Made by a program: the position numbers and the translations under genes. 64,000 nt of DNA from Balneolaceae bacterium (GTDB lineage Bacteria > Bacteroidota > Rhodothermia > Balneolales > Balneolaceae). The DNA lies in the NCBI GenBank assembly GCA_034521495.1, contig JAXHMK010000010.1, positions 310,001 to 374,000 on the forward strand, read 5' to 3'. Within the stretch, counting starts at the first letter, position 1. Each line of letters starts with the position of its first letter. Positions 26,200-35,562 of this stretch are shown piece after piece. The notes beneath the pieces are model-generated. The model was not told where the DNA came from, made no database searches, and saw only the letters and a list, made by a program, of their open reading frames with translations.

Positions 26200-26884
26200 A
26201 TGAATATTCACGCAGTCACAAATAAGATTAACGAAGCTGATTTCTTCTTTGAGAAATTAAAACATTCTTCAACTGATTCAGTAAATACATCTGAAAAACA
26301 GAATATTATTTGAGCGCATTTTTATCTGCTGCAAGAAGTTTTACTTTTGTTCTTCAAAAAATGTGTAAACATGATCGGAATTTTTCAGGTTTTGAAGAAT
26401 GGTATAGTCATCAATTGAAAAAATTCGAGTCTTATCAATTTTCAGAATATTTCAAAGAATTCAGAAATGTTGCTCTTAAAGAAGGAGTATCAGTTTTAAG
26501 TGGCGGAGCCATTTATACCAATGAAGATGGTGAGATGGTATCTGAAATCCATCTGTCTCACCAATCAGGTCAATTCAAAAATATTAAGATACCAGACAAC
26601 TTTTTAGATGAGTCATTTAACTACCTACAAATTCTTGTTTCAATTTACTGGGATTTTCTTGTTGAGTTTGGAGAAAAAATTGATCTCTGGCGTATTCATA
26701 CAATAAATTTCCTTAAGGAAAACAAAGACTATCAACATCGATTTAATTTATTCAAGAATTGAAGGTTTTAGAAGAAGAGCTTGTTAAAGAAATAGAAACG
26801 AACAAACTGTTTTCTAATTCTAAACCACATAAAATTGTTGATGAATTACTCGAAAAATATTTAAAAATAAATCGATTTAAATAA
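26200..26884 (+). pseudogene. Hypothetical helical protein broken by two frameshifts
   Basis: Three readings join into one protein of about 228 residues. The first starts with ATG at 26200 (37 codons, stop at 26311). The second is open from about 26310 to 26762 (LSAFLSAARSFTFVLQ onward, 150 codons). The third is open from about 26759 to 26884 (KVLEEELVKEIETNKLF). One missing base near 26308 and one near 26757 would restore a continuous frame. Each piece alone lacks a good start site except the first. I do not recognise the family. Small insertion-deletion errors in the assembly are an alternative explanation. Confidence 0.55.
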
Positions 26885-26902
26885 AAATTAACGGGAGTTT
26901 CA

Positions 26903-27502
26903 ATGAAAATTAAACTACTTGTTTTGGCATTGATATTAACGGGTTGTATGTCAATGTCGATTCCTCAATTTCAGAATGTTACAACTTACAGACAGGGAAA
27001 AATTCCTGAGTTAAATCAAGAAAATTCCACGGATGTAGGAAGTACTATTTATTCAGAATTTGACTATCAGGAAATTGAAACGACAGATTAACAGAAAGTG
27101 TAAAAAGCTCAATCGCTGATATTCCCGCAAACACCTCACTTACTGCTATGACAATGGACGGAGTTCTTGTTTATCAACCTTATGGAACAGTTAACTTTCC
27201 GGGGATTCTTCTAAGTGACCAAAATGAAGATGGAAAAATTTAATCCAATTAAAGACATTTCGAGTATAAATAGTAGTTGGAGAAATCTACAACCCGCATT
27301 TGCTTATGAAGAAGCTGAAAGTATACCAACGCAATCCTGTGGATTTAAACTTGAATTGGTTTATCAAGCACAGACTGATAATACTATCAGAGTACTTTAT
27401 CGAGAATATAACAATGATATTGCAAGACCGGCTTTTAGCCAGGTTGTTGATTATGATTTGGATGAAAGCGGTACTGGTATGATTAGCAATATCAGGGGTT
27501 GA
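26903..27502 (+). pseudogene. Lipoprotein gene broken by two frameshifts
   Basis: ATG at 26903 follows GGGAG. The signal peptide ends in the lipobox LTGC (residue 15 is the cysteine), so the product would be a lipoprotein. The first frame stops at 27091; a second frame continues from about 27079 (NDRLTESVKSSIADIP) to 27243; a third runs from about 27235 (FNPIKDISSINSSWRN) to 27502. Restoring one A near 27078 and removing one A from the run at 27233-27237 gives a single protein of about 200 residues. Function is unknown. Confidence 0.55.
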
Positions 27503-27779
27503 GAAAAGAATTTGCCCGGTGTGTTGATGCGAAAATAGCAGAGATTCTACGGCATCCCGAACATTTTCAAATTCATTCCATTCTACAAAATCGGAGACCT
27601 TGACCTCCTGAAAAACTTTTCGGCAAACTTCACATCACGGAAGCAGTTTTAAAAGAGTTCACCTAATAGTAGGTTAAGAAAATAAAATAGCTGTTACCAT
27701 TTCATTAACTCGTATTGATTGATTATTTATATAGTTATACTATCCAAAATCAGTTCAATCAAAAAAAATAGAAAGCAGC

Positions 27780-29279
27780 GTGAATAAACGAATGAATATC
27801 TATCCAAAGAATGACAGTAATCAGTCTTGGTTCATACTATTGACTTTCATCATCAGCATTGTTTTTACTCCCCAGTTGATGAGTCAAGATCATGACCACG
27901 AACATGAAGAAGACCACGAGCATGTCCATGATTCTGATCGGCAGTGGCTGGCCGGGGATCATCATATCCATTCACGCTACAGTGTTGGCTGGAATTATGA
28001 TACGGATCCTCCAACCGCAATCATAGCCGGCGATGCGATCTATCCCACCCCAATGAATGCGTTGATGGCACGATATTATGGATTGAGCTGGATGGTGACG
28101 ACCGATCACGGAGGACCGAATCACAGTAAGGTGAATCTCGAACAAGCTTACCCGGAATTGCTCACATCAAGAAAGGCCGTACCGGACGTGATCCAGTTTT
28201 ACGGCATGGAGTTGGATACACCCGGGGCCGATCACTCCAGCCTGATCATTCCGCATACACACGATGAAGCGGATCGTCTCTACCAAATTGAATCCAATTT
28301 CAACCGCCGGGAACCCTACCCTGCCGATTCTACGTGGGATACAGAAGCACGCATGATTGAAGCTCTACGGGCGATGGATCAGTTTCCGGCAAAACCTGTC
28401 GTGATTGCCAATCATCCGTCCCGTTCTGCCCCGGGACTTGGCGTTTATGGCCGCTATGACCCGGCTGAATTGCGAGACTGGAACGATACAACTCCTGAGA
28501 TTGCAGTGGGTATGGCGGGTGCACCAGGTCATCAGGCAGCCACATTAAAACCCGATGGGTCGTTGAGTAACGACTCTCGCGGTGGATATCGAGGTCATCC
28601 AACGATGGGCGGTTTTGACCAGATGACGGCCCGACTGGGCGGTTTTTGGGATTCGATGCTTGGAGAAGGCCGCCACTGGTGGATTACTGCGAACTCCGAT
28701 TCGCACGTTCACTGGAGAGAAGGCGGCAGCGATTTCTGGCCCGGTGAGTACTCCAAAACCTATGTTTGGGCGGATAAAAGTCATGATGATATTATCAACG
28801 GAATTCGGAACGGACGGGTTTTTGTCACACTCGGTGATCTGATTTCAGAACTGTATGTAACCGCAAATAGTGTAACCGAAAAGGCGAACATTGGTGGTTC
28901 GATAACTGTAGAACCGGGAAGCGATGTTCAAATAACCATTCGATTTCTTGATCCTGATACACACAACGCTGCCGACCAAAATCCATCAGTAGAGCGTGTA
29001 GATCTGATTGTTGGTCACGTCACAGGACCGGTTGCAGATCGTACAACTGATACCAACCCAACTACAGAAGTGGTATCACGATTCTATGAGGATGATTGGG
29101 TAACAGACAGAATGCACAAAGAGATCACCTATCTGCTGGAAGACATTGATACTGACAGCTACATTCGTATCCGCGGTACAAATGGTCAAGAGTTAGAACC
29201 GGAAGTAGACCCCGCCGGAGAGGATCCATGGTCGGATTTATGGTTTTATTCGAATCCTATTTTTATTGAAGTGGAATGA
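27780..29279 (+). CDS. Secreted PHP-domain (CehA/McbA-like) metallohydrolase
   Basis: After a signal peptide (hydrophobic about residues 17-34) and a histidine/glutamate-rich linker (HDHEHEEDHEH, perhaps metal binding), a PHP-type domain begins with DHHIHSRYS and continues with MVTTDHGG and IANHPSR, giving the histidine/aspartate metal ligands. A late NSDSHVHW segment adds further ligands. CehA/McbA relatives hydrolyse aryl esters or carbamates, but the real substrate here cannot be inferred. It is 499 residues. GTG at 27780 is the likely start, with ATG four codons later as an alternative. The 277 bases upstream hold no gene I can support. Confidence 0.8.
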   Translation: MNKRMNIYPKNDSNQSWFILLTFIISIVFTPQLMSQDHDHEHEEDHEHVHDSDRQWLAGDHHIHSRYSVGWNYDTDPPTAIIAGDAIYPTPMNALMARYYGLSWMVTTDHGGPNHSKVNLEQAYPELLTSRKAVPDVIQFYGMELDTPGADHSSLIIPHTHDEADRLYQIESNFNRREPYPADSTWDTEARMIEALRAMDQFPAKPVVIANHPSRSAPGLGVYGRYDPAELRDWNDTTPEIAVGMAGAPGHQAATLKPDGSLSNDSRGGYRGHPTMGGFDQMTARLGGFWDSMLGEGRHWWITANSDSHVHWREGGSDFWPGEYSKTYVWADKSHDDIINGIRNGRVFVTLGDLISELYVTANSVTEKANIGGSITVEPGSDVQITIRFLDPDTHNAADQNPSVERVDLIVGHVTGPVADRTTDTNPTTEVVSRFYEDDWVTDRMHKEITYLLEDIDTDSYIRIRGTNGQELEPEVDPAGEDPWSDLWFYSNPIFIEVE

Positions 29280-29656
29280 TCCGATTATACTCTGAGAATG
29301 AGTGGAAGCGAATGAACGAAGACGAGACCTCGATTAAGGCTAAATACTAATCAGTCGTATCAGCATAAACTCTGATTTACCGATTTTTAAGATTTTAGAT
29401 TTCTGATGTTCGACCTGAGTAAAAGCTTGAATATTGCGCTCCCCTCCTGCCTGCCCTCGATAGCTCGGGGTGTAAGGAGAGGTTGGTGGAGGTAGTCTCG
29501 TAATTTCAGGCTCCAAACTTATTCCTATATTGATTTCAACCACCCCTAAATCCCCTCCTTGAAAAAGGAGGGGACTTTTTAAATGCCTTTACCTTCATTG
29601 TATATCGAACTCACGTTAAATAACTAAATCGGAAATCGAATATCAAAAAGAAGATA
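29280..29656. repeat. Intergenic gap with CCACCCCTAAATCCCC-type repeat and hairpin
   Basis: From about 29438 to 29580 the gap holds an element with GCCTGCCCTCGATAGCTCGGGG, a GGTTGGTGGAGG / CAACCACCCC pair and a terminal hairpin CCCCTCCTT (29552-29560)/AAGGAGGGG (29565-29573) followed by ACTTTTT, which could terminate rightward transcription. The rest (29281-29437 and 29581-29656) shows nothing I can name. Confidence 0.55.
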
Positions 29657-30787
29657 TTATTCTGCTTGATCATCAGATGAAGAACTTTCTTCCTGCTCAC
29701 CATTCTTTGCTTTCATATCAAGTTCAAACTTCTGTCCGTTTTCGTTTCTCACGTAGAGTGTACGCGTTGGGAAGGCAATATCCACGCCCATCTCTTCAAA
29801 TTTCTCGTAGATCCGGAAATTAAGTTCCTGCTGCACATCCATATATACTGCGTATTCCGCGCTATTAATGTAATAGACAATCTCAAAATTAAGGCTTGAA
29901 TCCCCGAACTCTTTAAAATGTGCCCGGTCAAAATCGATGATCTCCTGGCTGTCAATAATCTCTTTAAACACTCCGGGGAGCTGTCTCAGTTTATCAGCAG
30001 GGGTTTCATACGTCACTCCTACTGAAAATACAATCCGGCGGCGCTGCATCTTTTTATAGTTGTGAATGCGCGAGCTTGTCAGATCGGCATTCGAGAACAC
30101 CAACTCATCGCCCAAAAGCGTTCGGATTCGGGTTGTTTTAATCCCGATTTTTTCCACAATCCCATTTTTATCTCCAATAACCAGAAAATCACCAATTTCG
30201 AATGGGCGGTCGAAAAAGATCACAAAATAATTGAACAGGTCACCCAGAATGTTCTGTGCGGCGAGGGCAATGGCAATACCACCAATTCCCAAACCGGTGA
30301 TGATGGCAGTTATATCATACCCGAGATTATCAAACAGGAAAACAAAACCCAGACCCCAAATCACAACGTTTACAATCAGCATCACACCGCTGAGTTGTTT
30401 CACTTTTTCTTCGCCATCTTCCTGGCGTCTTACATATTTTCTGAGGGCCAAAAGTACAATACTTGAAATCAGCCTGACGGAGAAGTAGGTGATAATAACT
30501 ATGAAAGCCGCTTCAATGGAATTTTCTACAAAAGCGCTTAAATTCAGAGTTCTAACAGCTACGTAAATAATACTGAAGTAGAGAATAGGTACAACAAATT
30601 TATCAAAGCTCTCAAACAGGTAATCATCGACATCGGTTTCAGTTTGGCCGATCCATTTTTCAATTCGCAGAAGTACAATTTTTTTGAAGATTTTAACCAG
30701 GAATATTCCAAGGAGAATTGCCCCCAACACCAACAGGTATTCCTGTAGAGTATTACCTATAAAACTTTGATCTAAAAATGAATTCAT
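29657..30787 (-). CDS. MscS-family mechanosensitive channel
   Basis: This channel (376 residues) releases solutes on hypo-osmotic shock or plays a signalling role. It has about four N-terminal membrane helices, the pore-lining helix with a glycine/alanine pattern (GLGIGGIAIALAAQNILGDLFNYF) and the following beta domain (FEIGDFLVIGDKNGIVEKIG, RTLLGDELVFSNADL). The C-terminal alpha/beta domain ends in an acidic tail (EEESSSSDDQAE-like). It stands alone on the minus strand with ATG at 30787. Osmotic protection would suit a marine or saline habitat. Confidence 0.9.
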   Translation of the reverse strand: MNSFLDQSFIGNTLQEYLLVLGAILLGIFLVKIFKKIVLLRIEKWIGQTETDVDDYLFESFDKFVVPILYFSIIYVAVRTLNLSAFVENSIEAAFIVIITYFSVRLISSIVLLALRKYVRRQEDGEEKVKQLSGVMLIVNVVIWGLGFVFLFDNLGYDITAIITGLGIGGIAIALAAQNILGDLFNYFVIFFDRPFEIGDFLVIGDKNGIVEKIGIKTTRIRTLLGDELVFSNADLTSSRIHNYKKMQRRRIVFSVGVTYETPADKLRQLPGVFKEIIDSQEIIDFDRAHFKEFGDSSLNFEIVYYINSAEYAVYMDVQQELNFRIYEKFEEMGVDIAFPTRTLYVRNENGQKFELDMKAKNGEQEESSSSDDQAE

Positions 30788-30920
30788 TACCCTTTATTTT
30801 GATTTTGAAAAAATCTTATTAACGATTCTCCTGCAGTTTTCAGAAACAGACAGAATGAATTCACAAAATTAAAAAACAAATCGCATTTCAACCCAATCTT
30901 TAGAAAAAAGTTTTCAGAAG

Positions 30921-31649
30921 CTAAAGAGAGTATTCGTAAAGCTTATTATAAATCGGTTTACACTGCTCCAGCAACGGTTCCAAATGTTCCGGAAACGGTT
31001 CTTTTTTGGGTTGATACGGCTTGAATCCTGTTGAATTATGGACATTCTGATACCAATATTTTGCCCAGCTTCCGTCTTCGGGACGGCTTCCTTTTTCCCA
31101 ACTTAGCATTGAATCATCAAACGGAATACCAATGGTTTGACAGAGTTTGGTTAGCATATCGCGAGGATTTTTCAGGACTTTTTCCGAGACAAGTACAATC
31201 GGTTTCTGGCCTGTTTTCAGGAGATATTCCAGAAGTTCCAGATGTTTGGCGTATCCCACATCTCTCATGGTGGGTTGACTCACTTTTTTGGCATACGATG
31301 GCAGCATCTCTTTGGGATCTCTTGTGAGAATAATGTTCACTGTGTGTTTCAAAAAAGACCAGTCAAGATTGACAAGATGATGCGTCATCTGCTTAAAGAA
31401 TACGATCGGCTTATCATGAGTACTCAACATCTTCTGAACAACTTTCTTGCCGTCGTTCTCCATCGTTTGTAAAATCTCCTCCGCCCCGGGATGATAATCA
31501 TCAGCATCGGTCTCCTTCAGGTAATGGGCGTAGAGAGGTTCATCAACTACTTTTGTATCTGATCTTTGAGCAAAGGAATACATCAAAGCTGTCGATATAT
31601 TTCTTGGTCCTGACCAGAGGCAGATTCTTTTTGTGATGCCTATTTTCAT
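30921..31649 (-). CDS. P-loop sulfotransferase-like protein
   Basis: This 242-residue protein starts with ITKRICLWSGPRNISTALM, a 5'-phosphosulfate-binding loop (SGPRNISTAL), and has a later ILTRDPKEMLPSYAKK segment matching the 3'-phosphate-binding region of sulfotransferases. The family is often encoded beside class IV aminotransferases, as here (that gene follows upstream after a 419-base repeat-rich gap). Whether it transfers sulfate or only shares the fold is not known. Confidence 0.75.
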   Translation of the reverse strand: MKIGITKRICLWSGPRNISTALMYSFAQRSDTKVVDEPLYAHYLKETDADDYHPGAEEILQTMENDGKKVVQKMLSTHDKPIVFFKQMTHHLVNLDWSFLKHTVNIILTRDPKEMLPSYAKKVSQPTMRDVGYAKHLELLEYLLKTGQKPIVLVSEKVLKNPRDMLTKLCQTIGIPFDDSMLSWEKGSRPEDGSWAKYWYQNVHNSTGFKPYQPKKEPFPEHLEPLLEQCKPIYNKLYEYSL

Positions 31650-31679
31650 GACTGTTATTATTTGTCAAGGAGGTACGGA

Positions 31680-31825
31680 AAAATCCCCCTTCGAAGGAGG
31701 AATGTGAAATGAGCGTTTAGCGAATGAACTCGGGGGATGTTTACTCCAGTGAACTTATGAAGATAATTCCTTTACACCCCTCCTTCCGTCGGCTGACGGA
31801 AGACTCCCCTCAAGGGGAGATTAAC
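31680..31825. repeat. Structured intergenic repeat (GGGGTGT family, copy 3)
   Basis: It shares GTGAAATGAGCGTTT...AGCGAATGAACTCGGGG with the copy at 57484. GGGGGATGT is followed by ACACCCCT, then the stem CCGTCGGCTGACGG and the outer stem TCCCCTCAAGGGGA. It ends directly at the stop codon of the aminotransferase remnant. Confidence 0.6.
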
Positions 31826-31862
31826 TCTTCACCTTCTTCACTTCCTCTTCTATCAAATCTTA
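31821..31862 (-). pseudogene. Remnant of a second aminotransferase 3' end
   Basis: Read leftward this stretch encodes DLIEEEVKKVKS and a stop, against DLIEEEVGKTK and a stop for the intact gene at 32069. Bases 31839-31861 and 32084-32106 are identical (23 bp). It looks like the end of a diverged allele left behind after recombination or insertion. Confidence 0.6.
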
Positions 31863-31867
31863 TACTC

Positions 31868-31913
31868 GTTCCGAAGGTCCTCCTTCAGAACGTCAGTATT
31901 GAAGCTCCGCTTC
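31868..31913. repeat. Double-hairpin repeat, copy B
   Basis: GTTCCGAAGG...CCTTCAGAAC then GAAGC/GCTTC; it is related to 20411-20457. The remainder up to 31984 contains no gene that I can support. Confidence 0.55.
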
Positions 31914-31984
31914 TATTCATTCATCATGTTGCCCAGTTTGATTTAAACCTTATATGCTATTACTAATAGCAGAGCTTCCGATCG

Positions 31985-32070
31985 AGTGAGGCTGTCTCTG
32001 TAAACACAAACATCCCTCTGGTTTTCTCAATGACTCTTGAGAAAACCTGTCTCCCTTCGAAAGGGAGATT
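31985..32070. repeat. Structured intergenic repeat (GGGGTGT family, copy 4, partial)
   Basis: The right half of the element is present: ACATCCCTCTG, stem GGTTTTCTCAA/TTGAGAAAACC, CTGTCTCCC and outer stem CCCTTCGAAAGGG. It ends at the aminotransferase stop codon, just as copy 3 ends at the remnant's stop codon. Confidence 0.55.
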
Positions 32071-32989
32071 ACTTTGTCTTCCCCACTTCCTCTTCTATCA
32101 AATCTTGGTACTTTCTTTGCAAATCTTTGGTCAGATCCCCGGTTTTTCCGTCACCGATCACTCGTCCGTCCACTTTTGTAACCGGCGTTAACCCACCAAA
32201 AGTGCCTGTGACGAAGGCTTCATCAGCTCCGTACACATCAAACAATGAGAAATTTTTCTGGCGACATGGAATTCCATGCTCTCCACAAATTCGAATCACA
32301 TTATGGCGGGTAATTCCATTCATGCAGTATTGGCCTGTGGATGTCCACACTTCTCCGTTTGTAATCATGAAAAAGTTTGTAGCGTTACATGTGGATACGA
32401 ATCCGTTCACATCAAGCATAAGTGCTTCATCAGCTCCGGCCTCCACTGCCTGGATGAGCGCCTGAACTTCATGGAGTTTGCTGTGGCAATTTAACCTTGG
32501 ATCTAAATAATCGGGAGAGCCTCTGCGAATGGTACTTGTAAACAGTGTGATCCCCCTCTTTTTTGAATCGGGTGAAGCTTTTTTATACTCAGGTATAATC
32601 ACAAGATTAGGCCCGCTAACCGTAAGTCTTGGGTCTTGTGAAGGAGTTTTTTTGATGCCCCGGGTTACCATAAACCGAACATGAACTCCATCTTTCATCT
32701 CATTGGCATCCAATGTATTCCATATTTTATTGGTCAACTCATTTTTGGAAAACGGAAGCTCCATTCCCACTGTTTTTGCGGCGGTCCAAAGCCGGTCTAA
32801 ATGCAGATCGAGAAAAACCAGAACCCCTTTGTGGAGCCTGCATGCTTCCCAGACACCATCTCCCACAAGATATCCGCTGTCGAAAACAGAAATTTTTGCG
32901 TCTTTTCGGGGTAATAGATCACCATTTACATAGATAATAATCTCTTCATTTCGGGGATCATCGAGGGCGTTGTGGGTTCCGTGTGCCAT
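32069..32989 (-). CDS. Class IV (branched-chain/D-amino acid type) aminotransferase
   Basis: This PLP fold-type IV transaminase (306 residues) has the substrate loop SGYLVGDGVWEACRL, the PLP lysine in LNCHSKLHEVQ and the phosphate-binding region MLDVNGFVSTCNATNFF. In most family members a glutamate stands where the threonine of VSTCNATNFF is; that substitution makes the substrate class unclear, so IlvE is not claimed. It transaminates branched-chain, D-amino acids or amines. Its 3' end is duplicated at 31821-31862. A sulfotransferase-like gene follows 419 bases downstream. Confidence 0.82.
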   Translation of the reverse strand: MAHGTHNALDDPRNEEIIIYVNGDLLPRKDAKISVFDSGYLVGDGVWEACRLHKGVLVFLDLHLDRLWTAAKTVGMELPFSKNELTNKIWNTLDANEMKDGVHVRFMVTRGIKKTPSQDPRLTVSGPNLVIIPEYKKASPDSKKRGITLFTSTIRRGSPDYLDPRLNCHSKLHEVQALIQAVEAGADEALMLDVNGFVSTCNATNFFMITNGEVWTSTGQYCMNGITRHNVIRICGEHGIPCRQKNFSLFDVYGADEAFVTGTFGGLTPVTKVDGRVIGDGKTGDLTKDLQRKYQDLIEEEVGKTK

Positions 32990-33039
32990 GCACTGTTCCG
33001 ATCAGTTTTCTGTTATGAATATGTTGAGTATCGAAATCA

Positions 33040-33366
33040 TTAACCGGATAGAATATCCCAAAACTCCCAGAGTACAACTACGGCGTAAATTGCAAAAGCC
33101 ACCATTCCGGCGATATTCCAGTTTCTCTGAACTGATAAAAAATGCTCCGGGCTATCCCATTTTTTATATTGCCATGCCAGTTCATTTCCTTTCAGTCCAA
33201 GGTAGATCATCACCGGTACATTGATAACCGGCACAAATCCAAGCAGAGCTATATATGTTTTGTTACCAAGACCCCAAATGCCATGCAAAAAGAAAGCCCC
33301 CCAGTTCCAGCCTTTTATACTTTTGGGAACAGATTCATCGATGTTAGTTTTTGCAGATTTTTCCAT
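33040..33366 (-). CDS. Small two-helix membrane protein, WNWGAFF family
   Basis: This 108-residue protein has a conserved-looking GWNWGAFFLHGIWGLGNKTY segment and two hydrophobic helices (about 38-58 and 86-103), with GNELAWQYKKW between them. Proteins of this type are widespread in Bacteroidota-like genomes and are sometimes labelled ribonuclease G without support. Function is unknown. It lies 104 bases downstream of cstA and may be co-transcribed with it. Confidence 0.65.
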   Translation of the reverse strand: MEKSAKTNIDESVPKSIKGWNWGAFFLHGIWGLGNKTYIALLGFVPVINVPVMIYLGLKGNELAWQYKKWDSPEHFLSVQRNWNIAGMVAFAIYAVVVLWEFWDILSG

Positions 33367-33469
33367 ACTTGATGTTTTTGAAGATTACTTTTACTGCCAA
33401 TTTGCAAAATTATAACGTCTTAAAAAAAGCAAATTTATATCTATATATGCGTAGTGTAAAATAACAGAA

Positions 33470-35194
33470 TTACTTATCTGATTCCTTTCGAAACAGGAAC
33501 AGTGCTTCCAAAACGATCCAAACAGCAAACGAGAGGATAATTGCACCAAAAATGAACAAAAGCATATTTCCTTCAGTGGATCCCAAACCCGACCAATCAA
33601 AAAATACCTGCTGAATCATCGCCCAAAGCGTCATAAATAGCAGAAACACAAGCGGTACAAGTGTGTAAATATAGTTTCTCCCCTTTCTCTTTAGCCATAT
33701 TGTTAAAATCATCAAACTGATAGCTGCCAGTAATTGATTGGACGTACCGAACAGAGGCCATAATAAATATCCGCCTGATCCAATTCCCCGTGGCCCTTCA
33801 GGAATTAGTACCAGGGCAGCACTCGAACCAACCGCAATAAAAGTTGAGAGGTGCATGTTAGTGAGCGGCTTTACATTGTACTCCTGACCAAGCTCATTTA
33901 TGATGTAGCGCATCAAACGCACGGAGGTATCAAGTGTGGTGGCAGCAAAACTGATCACAATAACAGCAATAATGGTTTCGGCAGCTTGTAATGGGATGTA
34001 AAGTGCTGTTGCCAGTTGAGCTGCTCCCTGAACAAAGATATTCAGCCCGGATGACCCGGCATTTTCAAAGGAGTGGTAGATTTCGAGGAACTCCCCGGTT
34101 GTATTGAAATAGGTAACTACGGCCACAATCGTAATCAAGGCAAGAGCTCCCTCACCCACCGCTCCAAGGTATCCTATAAACCTGGCATCTGTCTCTTTGT
34201 CTAACTGTTTGGCAGTGGTTCCGGAGGATACCAACCCGTGAAATCCTGATATAGCCCCGCACGCAATGGTAATAAAGAGCAGTGGAAACCAACTGACATC
34301 ATTTGCGGCCTCATTTGTAGTTGGGGCCGTGATCTCAGGGCTCATAATAAATAACCCTGAATAAAGAATAACAAGACCTATAATAAGTTGATGTGAATTA
34401 ATAAAATCTCTGGGCTGCAATAGTTTCCATACAGATAATGTAGAGGCGATATAAACATAAACCATTAATATAATAATCCACACCAGGAACGACATCTCTA
34501 CCCCATTCAGCCCGAATAAAATTGTATTCTCCTCACCGCCAAAATATCGAACTAAATCAATCTGAAGAGCAGGCACATAACTGGCAATAATGGCCGCAAA
34601 ATACATCACAAAAAGTACAACTATGGATGGAATAAGCATGCTGCCAGATTTTTTGTAGGAACGATAGCCGATCCATACGGCAAGCGGAATCTGAATAAAT
34701 ATGGAGAGTACACTTGCGGGAAAACTGATAAACAAGTTAGAGATGACCCATGCAAACACAGCGTTGACCATCAATACGAGGATAAGAATAATAAAGAGAA
34801 ACAGAATCTTCGCCCTGTGACCCACAACCTTATCAGCAATGATTCCAATGGATTGGCCCCTGTTTCGAACAGAAAGCACCATCACTCCAAAATCGTGAAC
34901 TCCGGCAGCAAAGAGAGTTCCTAAAACCACCCAGAGCATGGCGGGAAGCCAACCCCAATAGACGGCGATGGCAGGTCCCACGATTGGTGCAGCTCCTGCT
35001 ATGGAAGTAAAGTGATGCCCCCAAAGGATAAACTTGTTTGTTGGTACGTAATCCACACCATCTTCCAGGTTGTGTGCGGGTGTTACAAAATTGGGATCGA
35101 GTTGGTAGATCTTCTCAGCAAGAAATTTCGAATAGTATCGATATCCTACAAAAAAGAGAATAAGAGAAATTGCCGCAACAAGACTACCGGACAT
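33470..35194 (-). CDS. cstA: CstA-family carbon starvation protein/pyruvate transporter
   Basis: CstA imports pyruvate or peptides across the inner membrane. The 574-residue protein has about sixteen helices and the family signature near the N-terminus: DGVDYVPTNKFILWGHHFTS, AGAAPIVGPAIAVYWGWLPA and GVHDFGVMVLSVRNRG. Central GFHGLVSSGTTAKQL and late GTSNQLLAAISLMILT segments also match. I chose ATG at 35194; a TTG lies two codons upstream. Confidence 0.92.
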   Translation of the reverse strand: MSGSLVAAISLILFFVGYRYYSKFLAEKIYQLDPNFVTPAHNLEDGVDYVPTNKFILWGHHFTSIAGAAPIVGPAIAVYWGWLPAMLWVVLGTLFAAGVHDFGVMVLSVRNRGQSIGIIADKVVGHRAKILFLFIILILVLMVNAVFAWVISNLFISFPASVLSIFIQIPLAVWIGYRSYKKSGSMLIPSIVVLFVMYFAAIIASYVPALQIDLVRYFGGEENTILFGLNGVEMSFLVWIIILMVYVYIASTLSVWKLLQPRDFINSHQLIIGLVILYSGLFIMSPEITAPTTNEAANDVSWFPLLFITIACGAISGFHGLVSSGTTAKQLDKETDARFIGYLGAVGEGALALITIVAVVTYFNTTGEFLEIYHSFENAGSSGLNIFVQGAAQLATALYIPLQAAETIIAVIVISFAATTLDTSVRLMRYIINELGQEYNVKPLTNMHLSTFIAVGSSAALVLIPEGPRGIGSGGYLLWPLFGTSNQLLAAISLMILTIWLKRKGRNYIYTLVPLVFLLFMTLWAMIQQVFFDWSGLGSTEGNMLLFIFGAIILSFAVWIVLEALFLFRKESDK

Positions 35195-35395
35195 GAGCAA
35201 ACACCATTTTTTTACTTAAACCAACGGAATATCTAACATGGAAAGTAAAATGTCGAATTTTTTTCGATGAATAAAATCTTCTGGGGGTTGATGGTTCTTC
35301 TTATATACCGAATCGCAATTATCTACTCATGTTTACCCTTTAAATCATGTAGCTAATAGATCTCTGATGTGATAAACGGGTTTGTCATATTATAT

Positions 35396-35524
35396 GAAGG
35401 CTTTGCAAAACTCTGACCGTCATCCTGAACTTGATTCAGGATCTCCAGATACAGGCTTTAAAGACGAATGGAGAATCTGAATCGAGTTCAGATTGACCAG
35501 TAACCACGGTTTTGCAAAGCCCTC
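35396..35524. repeat. MITE-like element, copy A (GAAGGCTTTGCAAAAC ends)
   Basis: This 129-base element has 16-bp terminal inverted repeats (35396-35411 and 35509-35524, one mismatch), flanked by TATAT on both sides as a possible target duplication. Inside are two hairpins, ATCCTGAA/TTCAGGAT and AATCTGAA/TTCAGATT. A second copy at 45801-45929 is about 90% identical. It occupies the gap between cstA and the halogenase-like gene; the remaining bases there (35195-35395) show no gene. Confidence 0.75.
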
Positions 35525-35562
35525 TATATATCAATTAGGACAAACCTCTAAACTCGAAATTA

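Noticed and set aside
27895-27935. Histidine-rich repeat coding HDHEHEEDHEH at the start of the PHP protein, first read as a possible tandem repeat or metal sensor
   Set aside because: It is a short linker after a signal peptide in an otherwise ordinary metallohydrolase; a metal-binding role is possible but there is no repeat expansion.
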